From PALSA-600 sp963842335 (GTDB lineage Bacteria; Actinomycetota; Thermoleophilia; Gaiellales; Gaiellaceae): a stretch of 64,000 nt of DNA. The notes below the pieces were generated by a model. That model had not been told where the DNA came from. It saw only the letters and a list, made by a program, of their open reading frames with translations, and did not search any database. Made by a program: the position numbers and the translations under genes. Of this stretch, positions 10,744 to 19,148 are shown piece after piece. Every line of letters starts with the position of its first letter. The stretch's first letter is position 1. The stretch lies in the NCBI GenBank assembly GCA_963842335.1, contig CAWJGF010000003.1, positions 186,001 through 250,000 on the forward strand, in the 5' to 3' direction.

Positions 10744-11893
10744 ATTCAACGGCACTGAAGGCAATGGATCGGTGACCGGACGCCAGCAGGAAAAGGTTCG
10801 CATTGCGATCATCGGCGTCGGCAACTGCGCGAACTCCTTCATGCAGGGCCTTACCTATTACAAGGATGCGAAGCCGGACGAATTCGTTCCCGGCCTCATG
10901 CACGTCGACCTCGGCGGCTACCACATCTCCGACATCGAAGTCGTGGCGGCTTTCGACGTCATCAAGGGCAAGGTCGGCGTCGACCTCGCCGACGCGATGT
11001 GGGCGCACCCGAACGACACGATCAAGTTCGCCGATGTCGCCAAAACCGGAGTCACCGTGAATCGCGGCATGACGCTCGACGGCATCGGCAAGTACCTGTC
11101 CGAGATCGTCGAGAAGGACGATTCACCGACCGACGACATCGTCGGCATCCTCAAGGAGCGCAAGGTCGACGTCGTCGTCTGCTACCTCCCGGTCGGGTCC
11201 GAGGACGCCGTGAAGTGGTACGCAGAGCAGATCATGGCCGCAGGCTGCGCGATGGTGAACTGCATGCCGGTCTTCATCGCCCGCGAGGACTACTGGAACA
11301 AGCGCTTCCAGGAGGCCGGCGTGCCGATCATCGGCGACGACATCAAGTCACAGGTCGGCGCGACGATCACGCATCGCGTGCTCACGTCGCTCTTCCGGGA
11401 GCGCGGCGTCCACCTCGACAAGACGATGCAGCTGAACGTCGGTGGCAACTCCGACTTCCTGAACATGCTCGAGCGCGACCGCCTGGAGTCGAAGAAGATC
11501 TCCAAGACGAACGCGGTCACGTCGATGCTCGACTACGACCTGGGCGCCAAGAACGTGCACGTCGGCCCGTCCGACTACGTGCCCTGGCTGACCGACCGGA
11601 AATGGGCGTACATCCGCCTCGAAGGCTCGAGCTTCGGCGATGTGCCGCTGAACGTCGAGTTGAAGCTCGAGGTGTGGGACTCGCCGAACTCCGCCGGCAT
11701 CGTCATCGACGCTGTCCGGCTCTCCAAGCTCGCACTGAACAATGGGATCTCCGGCTCCCTCGAAGGCCCGAGCTCCTACCTGATGAAGTCGCCGCCGCGG
11801 CAGATCCAGGACGACGACGCCGCCGAGCTCGTCGAGGAGTTCATCGAGCGCAACCGGCGTGAGGTATCCGCCCCGGCACCCGCCGAGGTCTAA
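10736..11893 (+). CDS. ino1: Inositol-3-phosphate synthase
   Basis: NAD-dependent enzyme that converts glucose 6-phosphate to inositol 3-phosphate, the head-group precursor for phosphatidylinositol. The 385-residue product has a Rossmann GVGNCANS motif near residue 27, the long GlcNAc-free catalytic core with conserved GDDIKSQVGATITHR (about 203-217) and LNVGGNSDFLNM, and the family C-terminus. The length matches actinobacterial Ino1. The GTG start overlaps the stop of the phosphatidyltransferase gene, so the two are co-translated. A strong hairpin follows the stop. Confidence 0.96.
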   Translation: MSEFNGTEGNGSVTGRQQEKVRIAIIGVGNCANSFMQGLTYYKDAKPDEFVPGLMHVDLGGYHISDIEVVAAFDVIKGKVGVDLADAMWAHPNDTIKFADVAKTGVTVNRGMTLDGIGKYLSEIVEKDDSPTDDIVGILKERKVDVVVCYLPVGSEDAVKWYAEQIMAAGCAMVNCMPVFIAREDYWNKRFQEAGVPIIGDDIKSQVGATITHRVLTSLFRERGVHLDKTMQLNVGGNSDFLNMLERDRLESKKISKTNAVTSMLDYDLGAKNVHVGPSDYVPWLTDRKWAYIRLEGSSFGDVPLNVELKLEVWDSPNSAGIVIDAVRLSKLALNNGISGSLEGPSSYLMKSPPRQIQDDDAAELVEEFIERNRREVSAPAPAEV

Positions 11894-11902
11894 GAGCTTC
11901 AC

Positions 11903-11931
11903 TGGGGGCCGCCCTCGTCAGGCGGCCCCCA
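11903..11931 (+). terminator. Terminator-like hairpin after ino1
   Basis: A 10-bp or longer GC stem (GGGGGCCGCC and GGCGGCCCCC around a 7-nt loop) lies 10 nt after the ino1 stop. No U tract follows, so termination may be inefficient or Rho-assisted. Confidence 0.6.
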
Positions 11932-11995
11932 CGCCTCAGCAATGTCCCGAAATCGAGGCGGCTACGCAGAATTTGGCGCGGCTACGCTTTGCTCG

Positions 11996-13720
11996 ATGCG
12001 GATCTGCTTCGTCACACCGTTCGCCTGGTCGCAACCACACGACGTGAACGACCACGTCGGCGGCGTCGCAGACGCGTTGCGGCTCCGTGGCCACGAGGTG
12101 ACCGTGCTCGCGCCATCGGCCCGTGCCGCAGACCTGTTGGCGGGACGCCGCGCGCTCCAGAGCGGGAACCAGCCCGACGTGATCGCGGTGGGGCCGGCGA
12201 TCCCGATCTCGCGACGGTCGCAAATGGGCGTGCCGGTGGGCGTGCAGGCGAGCCTGAAGCTGGCGCTCGCGCAGGGTAACTACGACGTCGTGCACGGCTT
12301 CGAGCCGGGGCTCCCGTCGCTCTCGTACCTGGCGCTCCGAGATACCGACGCGCTCGCGGTCGCGACGTTCGCCTCCCCGGATCGGCTCGGGTACCCGCCG
12401 GCGCGCTCGCAGCGCGAGAAGCTGCTCGGCCGGCTCGACGCGCTCATCGCTCTGTCCGACACCGTGCGCGCCGCCGCCGAAGAGCGGTTCCCCGGTGACT
12501 ACCAGGTGCTCTCGCCCGGCGTCGACACAACCCTCTTCGCCGCCCGTCCGAAGCAGCAGACGATCGTCGTCGAGCTGCGTCCGAACGAGCGGGAGGTCGC
12601 GCGCGGGATCCTGTACGCCGTGCGTGATCTCCCCGGCTGGGAGGTGGTCCTCCTCCGCACCCGTCCGCTGATCGGACGGCCCGCGATCCCGCGCGCGCTC
12701 GCAGGGCGTGTGCATCTGCGCACGGCACGCGCGGCGGATGCCCGCGCCGCGATTCTCAACCCGGCCGCGATCTTCGTGCCCGGTGTCGAAGGGCTCCGTC
12801 GCGTCACCCTCGAGGCGGCGGCCTCGGGCTGCGCGATCGCCCGGCCGCGAGGCGTGCAGGCACAGCCCGAGCTCGCCGCAGCTGCGACGGCTCGCCTGGC
12901 CGAGGATCGCGAGTACCGCGAACGCGAGGGTGCGGCGGCACGAGCCGACGCCGAGTTGCACACCTTCGACGCGGTCGCGGCCGAGCTCGACTCGATCTAC
13001 ACGACGCTCGGCAGGCGGCGGCGAAAACGGAAGCCGACCGAGCCGCTCTCTGACCGCCCCTTCATCGTCGCCGATCTGCACATGCATACGTCGTGGTCGC
13101 ACGACTGCAGCATCGATGCGACCGAGCTGGTCGATCACGCCGAGGCCGAAGGCCTGGGTGCGATCGCCGTCACCGACCACAACGTCTTCGGCGGCGCGCT
13201 CGAGGCGGCCGACTACGCGCGTGGCCGCGACCTCATCGTCATCCGTGGCGAGGAGGTCAAGACCGCCGATCAGGGTGAGGTGATCGGGCTGTTCCTCGAG
13301 CAGGAGATCCCGCGGGGCATGAGCTTCGCCGAGACGGTTGCCGCGATCCGCCGGCAGGGTGGCCTCGTCTACGTCCCCCACCCATTCGATCGCCTGCACG
13401 CGATCCCCGATCCGCGCACGCTGCACCGCAACATCGCCGAGATCGACGTCCTCGAGGTCTACAACGCCCGGCTCCTCTTCGAGGCCTTCAACGACGAAGC
13501 GCTGCGTTTCGCCCGCAAGTACAACCTGACGATGGGCGCCGGCTCCGACGCCCACGTGCTGCAAGGCGTAGGCACCGGAGCCCTTCGGATGCGGGCGTTC
13601 CGCGATCCCGAGGAGTTCATGATCTCCCTGCGCAGCGCCGAGGTGCTTCGCCGGCCAAAGTCCCTCGCGTACCTTCAGTCCCTGAAGTGGGTCGCTCAGG
13701 TCAAGGAGAAGGTCCGCTAA
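11996..13720 (+). CDS. GT4-type glycosyltransferase fused to a PHP-domain phosphoesterase
   Basis: A two-domain protein of 574 residues. Residues 1-345 look like a GT-B glycosyltransferase (MRICFVTPFAW, then HDVNDHVGGVADALRLRGHE and a donor-side EAAASGCAIA block). Residues 360-574 form a PHP metal-dependent phosphoesterase with HMHTSWSHD, VTDHN, GEEVKT, HPFDRLH and GSDAH, enough ligands for an active trinuclear site. The gene follows ino1, so glycosylation of a phosphatidylinositol lipid plus a phosphate-removal step is a reasonable guess. The start ATG 11996 begins the first Rossmann strand, with a TACGCT box 7 nt upstream. Confidence 0.85.
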   Translation: MRICFVTPFAWSQPHDVNDHVGGVADALRLRGHEVTVLAPSARAADLLAGRRALQSGNQPDVIAVGPAIPISRRSQMGVPVGVQASLKLALAQGNYDVVHGFEPGLPSLSYLALRDTDALAVATFASPDRLGYPPARSQREKLLGRLDALIALSDTVRAAAEERFPGDYQVLSPGVDTTLFAARPKQQTIVVELRPNEREVARGILYAVRDLPGWEVVLLRTRPLIGRPAIPRALAGRVHLRTARAADARAAILNPAAIFVPGVEGLRRVTLEAAASGCAIARPRGVQAQPELAAAATARLAEDREYREREGAAARADAELHTFDAVAAELDSIYTTLGRRRRKRKPTEPLSDRPFIVADLHMHTSWSHDCSIDATELVDHAEAEGLGAIAVTDHNVFGGALEAADYARGRDLIVIRGEEVKTADQGEVIGLFLEQEIPRGMSFAETVAAIRRQGGLVYVPHPFDRLHAIPDPRTLHRNIAEIDVLEVYNARLLFEAFNDEALRFARKYNLTMGAGSDAHVLQGVGTGALRMRAFRDPEEFMISLRSAEVLRRPKSLAYLQSLKWVAQVKEKVR

Positions 13721-13755
13721 AGCCGAAAGGTCCCCGTGCCGCCGTGGCCTCTGCC

Positions 13756-14331
13756 GTGACCACAGATGAGATCTACGAGCGCTACCTCCGCAAGGCGATC
13801 ACCGAGATCAATCGCCTGTCGCATGAGATTGCGCAAGCCGCGGATGGGGCTCCGACCGCGCTGCCCACTGGGCATCCGCTGGCGAACATCTTCTTGCTCA
13901 AGTTCGGGGCGCAGGCGCAGGAACTCCAGGAGGGTGTCGCCTTCCACGGTCGTGCCGGCAATGCGCTGATCAAGTCGCTGCAGCGCCTGCACGTCGACCC
14001 AATGGAGGTCTACGGCACGAACGCGGTCAAGTTCGCCGGCTGCGACCTCGGGCTCGCGCGCGATTGGCTCGGACGCGAACTGCGGATCGTCGAGCCGAAG
14101 CTCGTCGTCATCATGGGCGAGGACGCGCTCGAGTTCCTGAACGGGATCGCGTTTCCCCTGTCGCAGCCCGTCGCCGCGACACTGGGCGAGTTGCAGCGCT
14201 TCACGCCGACGATCGAGGCGCTCGCCGTCCCCGACATCGACTCGGCGCTCGACGAGGCGCCAGCGAAAACAGCATTTTGGAACGCGTTCAAATCCGTTGG
14301 CCCCTGGTGGGCTGCCTTGCCGCCCTACTAG
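13756..14331 (+). CDS. Uracil-DNA-glycosylase-superfamily-like protein, degenerate
   Basis: A 191-residue protein that resembles family 4/5 uracil-DNA glycosylases in its EGVAFHGRAGNALIKSL block and in the later segment LGRELRIVEPKLVVIMGEDA. The catalytic GEAPG-type motif is replaced by KFGAQAQ, and the usual HPSP loop near the C-terminus is absent. The paired cysteines of the 4Fe-4S cluster are also not seen. It is therefore more likely a non-enzymatic or altered-activity relative. The start is uncertain: GTG 13756 and GTG 13744 are both possible. It follows the glycosyltransferase-PHP gene by 35 nt on the same strand, and its end overlaps the next gene. Confidence 0.65.
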   Translation: MTTDEIYERYLRKAITEINRLSHEIAQAADGAPTALPTGHPLANIFLLKFGAQAQELQEGVAFHGRAGNALIKSLQRLHVDPMEVYGTNAVKFAGCDLGLARDWLGRELRIVEPKLVVIMGEDALEFLNGIAFPLSQPVAATLGELQRFTPTIEALAVPDIDSALDEAPAKTAFWNAFKSVGPWWAALPPY

Positions 14332-15038
14332 GGTCGCTCATCGTCTACTACGCCGTCTCGCCGCACCTGTGGCAGGCGGGGACGTGGTGGGACATCGCGT
14401 GGATCGCGTGCGTGCTCATGCCCGCCGTGTTCGGCCTGGTGCTGCTGGCGCTCCCGCTTCGGGAGGCTCGCTGGCTGCTGCCCGTCGGGCTGATGTTCGC
14501 CGTGGTGGCGGCGCTCATGACGGCCGTGCACGTCAACATCGCGGCGAACTTCGCGCGGCTTGGCGCGACGACGCTCCTCGGCTGGTGGTTCCTGGGGTTC
14601 TTCGAGACGCTCGCCTGGGTGGTGCTCGTCGCCGCAATCATCCCGTGGGTCGACGCGTACTCCGTGTGGCGCGGCCCGACGAAGTCGATCGTCACCCACC
14701 ACGAGCATGTCTTCAGCGTGCTGTCGTTCGCCTTCCCGGTGCCAGGCGAGTACGCGGCTGCGAACCTCGGGGTGCCGGACCTGCTCTTTTTCGCGCTCTT
14801 CCTCGGCGCCGCGGCGCGATTCGGGCTGCGCGTCTATGCGACCTGGTTCTGCCTCGTCGCCGCCTTGGGCGGGACGATCGCGATCACGGTCTGGCTGAAC
14901 CTGAACGGCCTGCCCGCGCTCCCCGGGATCGCGATCGGCTTCCTCGTGCCGAACGCCGACCTGATCTGGCGCCGGCTCCGCGGCAGCCCAGGCCCAGGCG
15001 ACCGCGCACCGCTTACGAGGGCAGTCCCGGATCCGTGA
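14307..15038 (+). CDS. Polytopic membrane protein of unknown function
   Basis: About 243 residues with six or seven hydrophobic segments, beginning VGCLAALLGSLIVYYAV. I do not recognise the family. Loops contain HHEHVFS and WRGPTKSIV, which could bind metal but show no known motif. The probable GTG 14307 start overlaps the preceding gene by 25 nt, suggesting coupling. The 3' end overlaps the convergent MBL-fold gene by 26 nt. Confidence 0.65.
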   Translation: MGCLAALLGSLIVYYAVSPHLWQAGTWWDIAWIACVLMPAVFGLVLLALPLREARWLLPVGLMFAVVAALMTAVHVNIAANFARLGATTLLGWWFLGFFETLAWVVLVAAIIPWVDAYSVWRGPTKSIVTHHEHVFSVLSFAFPVPGEYAAANLGVPDLLFFALFLGAAARFGLRVYATWFCLVAALGGTIAITVWLNLNGLPALPGIAIGFLVPNADLIWRRLRGSPGPGDRAPLTRAVPDP

Positions 15039-15822
15039 GCGCGCGCACGTAGCGCTCGGCTGAACGGCGAACGACCGCCGAGCCGTCGCGCTCGATGAAT
15101 CTGTCCCACCAGGCGCCGTGGATCGTGTCGAACGGGAACGGCTCGAGTGCCGCAGCGATTCGCCGCACCGCCGACGCGGGGAGCGGGATCAGGTTCGGGT
15201 ACGAGTACATGAAGGAGACGAAACGGCGGTCGGGGATGACCTGCACGATGTCGCCTGCAAGCAGCGCGTGCTTTGCCTGCCAGTGGAGCACCTGGCCGCC
15301 TTCGTAATGGCCGCCGCACCGGATGAGTGTCACGCCGCCGCCGAGTGCGTGCGTCTCGCCGCTCCAGAACTGCACCGATGCGTCTGGGCGCATGACCCAT
15401 TTCCGCTCCGCCTCGTGAAGATAGATCGGACAGCCGAACGCGTGAGCCCACTCGACCATCGCCGTGTAGTAGTGCGGGTGCGAGATCGCGATGGCTGCGA
15501 GCCCTCCCTCCGCCGAGACTCGCTCGACGATCTCGTCGTCGAGGTAGGTGATGCAGTCCCACAGGACGTTGCCTGCTGCGCTTTTCACGAGCAGCGCGCG
15601 CTGGCCGATGGCGAAGCCCGGCTCGCTGCCGAGGCCGAGGATGCCGTGGTCGTCGCGGATGTCTGCCCGCCGCCCCGCCCGCGCCTCGTCCCACGTGAGC
15701 CAGACCTGGCCCTCGTCATGCGGCACGTACTGCCGCGGGTCCTCGCAGATCGGGCAGGCGCCCGGTGGCTCGTCACTCGGCGGAAACTGTGTGCCGCAGG
15801 CCTTGCAGACGAACGTCGTCAC
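15013..15822 (-). CDS. Rubredoxin-like zinc ribbon plus metallo-beta-lactamase-fold protein
   Basis: A 269-residue protein. The N-terminus is a zinc ribbon (CKACGTQF and CPICEDPRQYV). The rest has an MBL-type layout with LLAGDIVQVIPD and a late His (DTIHGAWWD), but the first metal motif reads SHPHYYT instead of HxHxDH, so the dinuclear site is incomplete. A hydrolase role is uncertain; binding or an altered metal site is possible. The GTG start overlaps the stop of the upstream methyltransferase gene (GTGA), so the pair is translationally coupled. Confidence 0.8.
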   Translation of the reverse strand: MTTFVCKACGTQFPPSDEPPGACPICEDPRQYVPHDEGQVWLTWDEARAGRRADIRDDHGILGLGSEPGFAIGQRALLVKSAAGNVLWDCITYLDDEIVERVSAEGGLAAIAISHPHYYTAMVEWAHAFGCPIYLHEAERKWVMRPDASVQFWSGETHALGGGVTLIRCGGHYEGGQVLHWQAKHALLAGDIVQVIPDRRFVSFMYSYPNLIPLPASAVRRIAAALEPFPFDTIHGAWWDRFIERDGSAVVRRSAERYVRALTDPGLPS

Positions 15823-17207
15823 GCGCCGTCGGGGGCCGCCGTCGCATCCCGTTCGAGAAGCGCGACACACTCGACGTGCGGCGTATGCGGGAACATGTCG
15901 ACGGGACGCGCCTTCACGAGCCGGTAGCCGTAGTCGTCGCTCAGCCGCTTCAGGTCACCCGCAAGGGTCGTCGGGTTGCACGAGACGTACACGATTCGGG
16001 GCGCGCCGATCTCTCCCAGGCGCTTCAACGCTTTGCCGGCAAGCCCGGCCCGCGGCGGATCGACGACCACGACGTCCGGGTCGCCCGCGCGCTGCCGCAG
16101 GTCGGCGAGCACCTCTCCGACGTTGCCGGCGAAGAACGCGGCGTTGCCGATCCCGTTCAGCTCGGAGTTCTCGATCGCACAGGCAACCGACTCCTCGGAA
16201 ATCTCGATCCCCCACACCGTCATCGCCTTCGCCGCCAGCGAGAGACCGATCGTGCCGATGCCGCAATAGAGGTCGTACACGGTCTCCCCGCCGGTCAGGC
16301 CGGCGTACTCGCGTGCGAGCGCATAGAGCTGCGCCGCCATTTCCGTGTTCGTCTGCAGGAACGCGTTCGGGCGGACGCGGAACCGAAGACCATCGATCTC
16401 CTCCTCGATTGCGTCCTCGCCCCACAGGAGCTCGGTCGGGAGATTGGTGACCTCGGCGACACCCCGGTTGACGGCCCAGTGGATCGAACGCACCTCCGGA
16501 ATCTCGGTCAGCACCTCGATCAGCCGCTCGCGGTCGAAGCGCTCGCCGCGCGCGGTCACGAGCTGGACGAGCGCCTGGCCCGTGTTGCGACCCTCGCGGA
16601 TCACCAGATGACGCAGGTAGCCCTCGTGCGTCTCCTGGTCGTAGGCCTGGAGCTTCTCCTCGCGCGCCCACTCCCGGACACGGTTACGGATCGCGTTGCC
16701 GGCGTCGCTCGCGAGCCAGCACTCGTCGATCTGCAGCACCTCGTCCCAGCGCCCGGCCCGGTGCAGCCCGAGCGTCGGGCCGTCCTCCGTCGGCGCGAAC
16801 GAGTACTCCATCTTGTTGCGGTAGTGGAACTGCGACGCAGCCGGCAGGATCGGCTCGAGCGGGATCTCCGCGAGCCCGGCCAGCCGCTGCAGCGAGTCGC
16901 GGACCCACTGCTCCTTGGTCGCCACCTGCGATTCGTAGGCGAGATCCTGGAAGCGGCAGCCGCCACACGCGGGGTAGTGAGCGCAGGGCGCTTCCACGCG
17001 CTGTGGCCCCGAGGCAAGGATCTCCGTGGCGAGGGCCTCGGCGTGGCGGCGCTGCACTTTCGTCACGCGCGCACGCACGGTGTCGCCGGGCAGGCCGCGG
17101 CGAACGAAGACGACGAAGCCGTCGAGGCGGGCGACGCCGTTGCCGCCGTAGGCGAGCGAGTCGACGGTGAGCTCGAGCTCCTGGTCGCGCTGGACGGGGG
17201 CAGCCAT
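15819..17207 (-). CDS. TrmA/RumA-family uracil-C5 RNA methyltransferase
   Basis: SAM-dependent enzyme that methylates C5 of a uridine in rRNA or tRNA. The 462-residue product has an N-terminal TRAM domain (LTVDSLAYGGNGVARLDGFV), a 4Fe-4S cysteine set (CAHYPACGGC), the SAM motif YDLYCGIGTIGLSLA, and the catalytic Cys block VSCNPTTLAGDL. Features fit 23S rRNA methyltransferases (RlmC/RlmD group) better than tRNA TrmA, which lacks the TRAM domain. ATG 17207 has a TACCTT box 8 nt upstream. The MBL-fold gene follows with a GTGA overlap. Confidence 0.92.
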   Translation of the reverse strand: MAAPVQRDQELELTVDSLAYGGNGVARLDGFVVFVRRGLPGDTVRARVTKVQRRHAEALATEILASGPQRVEAPCAHYPACGGCRFQDLAYESQVATKEQWVRDSLQRLAGLAEIPLEPILPAASQFHYRNKMEYSFAPTEDGPTLGLHRAGRWDEVLQIDECWLASDAGNAIRNRVREWAREEKLQAYDQETHEGYLRHLVIREGRNTGQALVQLVTARGERFDRERLIEVLTEIPEVRSIHWAVNRGVAEVTNLPTELLWGEDAIEEEIDGLRFRVRPNAFLQTNTEMAAQLYALAREYAGLTGGETVYDLYCGIGTIGLSLAAKAMTVWGIEISEESVACAIENSELNGIGNAAFFAGNVGEVLADLRQRAGDPDVVVVDPPRAGLAGKALKRLGEIGAPRIVYVSCNPTTLAGDLKRLSDDYGYRLVKARPVDMFPHTPHVECVALLERDATAAPDGA

Positions 17208-17244
17208 GTGCCTGGAAGGTAGCGGGCGGGCTAGGTGGCTACGG

Positions 17245-17640
17245 CTACGCCAGGACCGAGACGAAGACGCTGCGCGTCCTCGGGCCGTCGAGCTCGCAGA
17301 AGAAGATGCCCTGCCACGTCCCGAGCGCGAGCTCGCCTGCGCGCAGCGGGATCAGCACCTGCGGGCCCATCAACGCAGCCCTGATGTGTGAGGGGGCGTT
17401 CTCCTCGCCCTCCTCGATGTGCTGCCAGCCCCAGTTTTCAGGAGCGATCTGTTCGAGCGCCATCTCGAAGTCACGGGCGACGAGCGGATCGGCGTGCTCG
17501 TTGATCGTGAGCCCCGCCGTCGTGTGCGGGACGTAGACGAGAACGGCCGCGCCCTCGGCGCCGGAGACAGCGTCACGCACCTGAGCCGTGATGTCGAGCA
17601 GCTGCGTATGCCGCTCCGTTGTGATCGTCAACTCGTGCAC
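17245..17640 (-). CDS. YjbQ/UPF0047 family protein
   Basis: A 131-residue single-domain protein. It shows the family hallmarks VYVPHTTAGLTINEHADP and, near the C-terminus, LGTWQGIFFCELDGPR. The family has been linked to thiamin phosphate synthase-like side activity, but the real role is not known. The start is GTG 17640; a TAGGAT box on the minus strand lies exactly 8 nt upstream. It is divergent from the peptidase gene across only 21 bp. Confidence 0.88.
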   Translation of the reverse strand: MHELTITTERHTQLLDITAQVRDAVSGAEGAAVLVYVPHTTAGLTINEHADPLVARDFEMALEQIAPENWGWQHIEEGEENAPSHIRAALMGPQVLIPLRAGELALGTWQGIFFCELDGPRTRSVFVSVLA

Positions 17641-17647
17641 GGCTGCG

Positions 17648-17654
17648 TATCCTA
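17648..17654. promoter_or_regulatory. Symmetrical divergent leaderless -10 elements
   Basis: TATCCT (17648-17653, plus) and TAGGAT (17654-17649, minus) overlap in one small palindrome. Each lies 8 nt before a GTG start (17662 plus and 17640 minus). Both genes would be transcribed without a 5' leader from a shared melting site. Confidence 0.55.
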
Positions 17655-17661
17655 AGGATCG

Positions 17662-19137
17662 GTGTCCGTTCCCCCGCCCACGAACCGTGAGCTCGACGGC
17701 TTCCGCGATCGCGGGGACCGGTTCATCGCCGACCTTGACGAGGAGTACTACCTCCACTTCGCCGGACTGAAGGACACACTCGATGTCGAGCAGGTGTACG
17801 AGCGGTACATCGAGCTGACGACGCTCGAGACGGCGCAGAAGATGCAGGGTGCGCCAACCGAGTTGTGGCGCTTCGCCTGCGAAGGGTTCCTCGGCAACCT
17901 GACGCGCCGGCATCAGGAGACTCTTGCCCACGCCGAGGCCCAGCTCGAAGCGACGGTCGACGGCGAGCAGATTCCGTACCGGATGTTGCGCGCCGCCATG
18001 TCGAACGAGGCCGACCGCGACACGCGACAACGGCTCGAGGAGGCGCGCCTGCGCTTGCTCGACGAGCACCTGAATCCCGTCTACCTCGAGGCCGCGGAGA
18101 TCGACCGGGCCGCGGTCCGGCAACTCGACGCCCCGAACTACTACGAGCTCTACGAGCGCTTCGGGTTCAACCTCGCGTCGGTCGCCGAGGAGTGCCGGGC
18201 GCTGCTCGACGACACCGAGAAGCTCTGGGAGCGCGAGGGCGATCGGCTATTCCGTGCGCGGCTCGGAATCGGGCTGTCGGAGGCACGGCCGTGGGATGTC
18301 CCCCGTCTCTTCCGGGCGAGCGAGCTCGACGAGCTGTATCCGTCCGATCGCATGCTGCCCGCGCTGGAGTCGACACTGACCGACCTAGGGATCGATCTGC
18401 GCGGGCAGGAGAACGTGCATCTCGATCTCGACTCGCGCCCGTCGAAGTCGCCGCGCGCGTTCTGCGCTCCGATCGAGGTGCCGGGAAAGGTGATGCTCGT
18501 GATCCAGCCGATCGGCGGCAAGGACGACTGGGAGGCGCTGTTCCACGAGGCGGGGCACACCGAGCACTACGCGAACACGAGCGCCGACCTGCCGATGGAG
18601 GCTCGCCGGCTCGGCGACATGGCGGTCACCGAAGGCTGGGCGATGCTGCTGCAACATCTCGTCACCGACTCGGCGTGGTTGAACCGGCGGCTCGACGTGC
18701 CGCGAGTCGACCAGCTCGAGCACGACGGCGCCGTCTCGCTCCTCTATTTCGTCCGCCGTTATTCGGCGAAGCTTCTGTACGAGATCGAGTACTTCCAGAG
18801 CACCGACCTCAAATCGATGCGCGGCCGCTACTTCGAGATCCTGAGCGACGCCCTGAAGCTGCCGGTCAACCCGGAGAGCTATCTCGACGACATCGACGGC
18901 AGCTTCTACGTGACGGGCTACCTGCGCTCGTGGGCGTTCGAAGCGCAGCTGCGCGAGTTCCTGCGCAGCGAGTTCGGAAATGAGTGGTTCGCGCGCCGCG
19001 ACGCCGGCGACCTGTTGCGAGAATTGTGGTCGCTCGGGCAGGGCCTCACCGCGGATACGCTCCTGCGCGACGTGACCGGTGCGAAGCTCGAGATGGCCTC
19101 GGTCGCCGAGCGCGTGCGCGAGAACATCGCGTCCTGA
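17662..19137 (+). CDS. M3-like zinc metallopeptidase
   Basis: A 491-residue, mostly helical cytoplasmic protein with the zinc motif HEAGH (ALFHEAGHTEHY, about residue 295) and a downstream glutamate-rich helix (VTEGWAMLLQHL) in the place of the third ligand. The organisation resembles oligoendopeptidase F/thimet-type M3 peptidases but is shorter. No signal peptide. GTG 17662 fits the TATCCT box 8 nt upstream. The next gene, a CaCA exchanger, begins 12 nt after its stop and is probably in the same transcript. Confidence 0.8.
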   Translation: MSVPPPTNRELDGFRDRGDRFIADLDEEYYLHFAGLKDTLDVEQVYERYIELTTLETAQKMQGAPTELWRFACEGFLGNLTRRHQETLAHAEAQLEATVDGEQIPYRMLRAAMSNEADRDTRQRLEEARLRLLDEHLNPVYLEAAEIDRAAVRQLDAPNYYELYERFGFNLASVAEECRALLDDTEKLWEREGDRLFRARLGIGLSEARPWDVPRLFRASELDELYPSDRMLPALESTLTDLGIDLRGQENVHLDLDSRPSKSPRAFCAPIEVPGKVMLVIQPIGGKDDWEALFHEAGHTEHYANTSADLPMEARRLGDMAVTEGWAMLLQHLVTDSAWLNRRLDVPRVDQLEHDGAVSLLYFVRRYSAKLLYEIEYFQSTDLKSMRGRYFEILSDALKLPVNPESYLDDIDGSFYVTGYLRSWAFEAQLREFLRSEFGNEWFARRDAGDLLRELWSLGQGLTADTLLRDVTGAKLEMASVAERVRENIAS

Positions 19138-19148
19138 GCTGACGCGGC

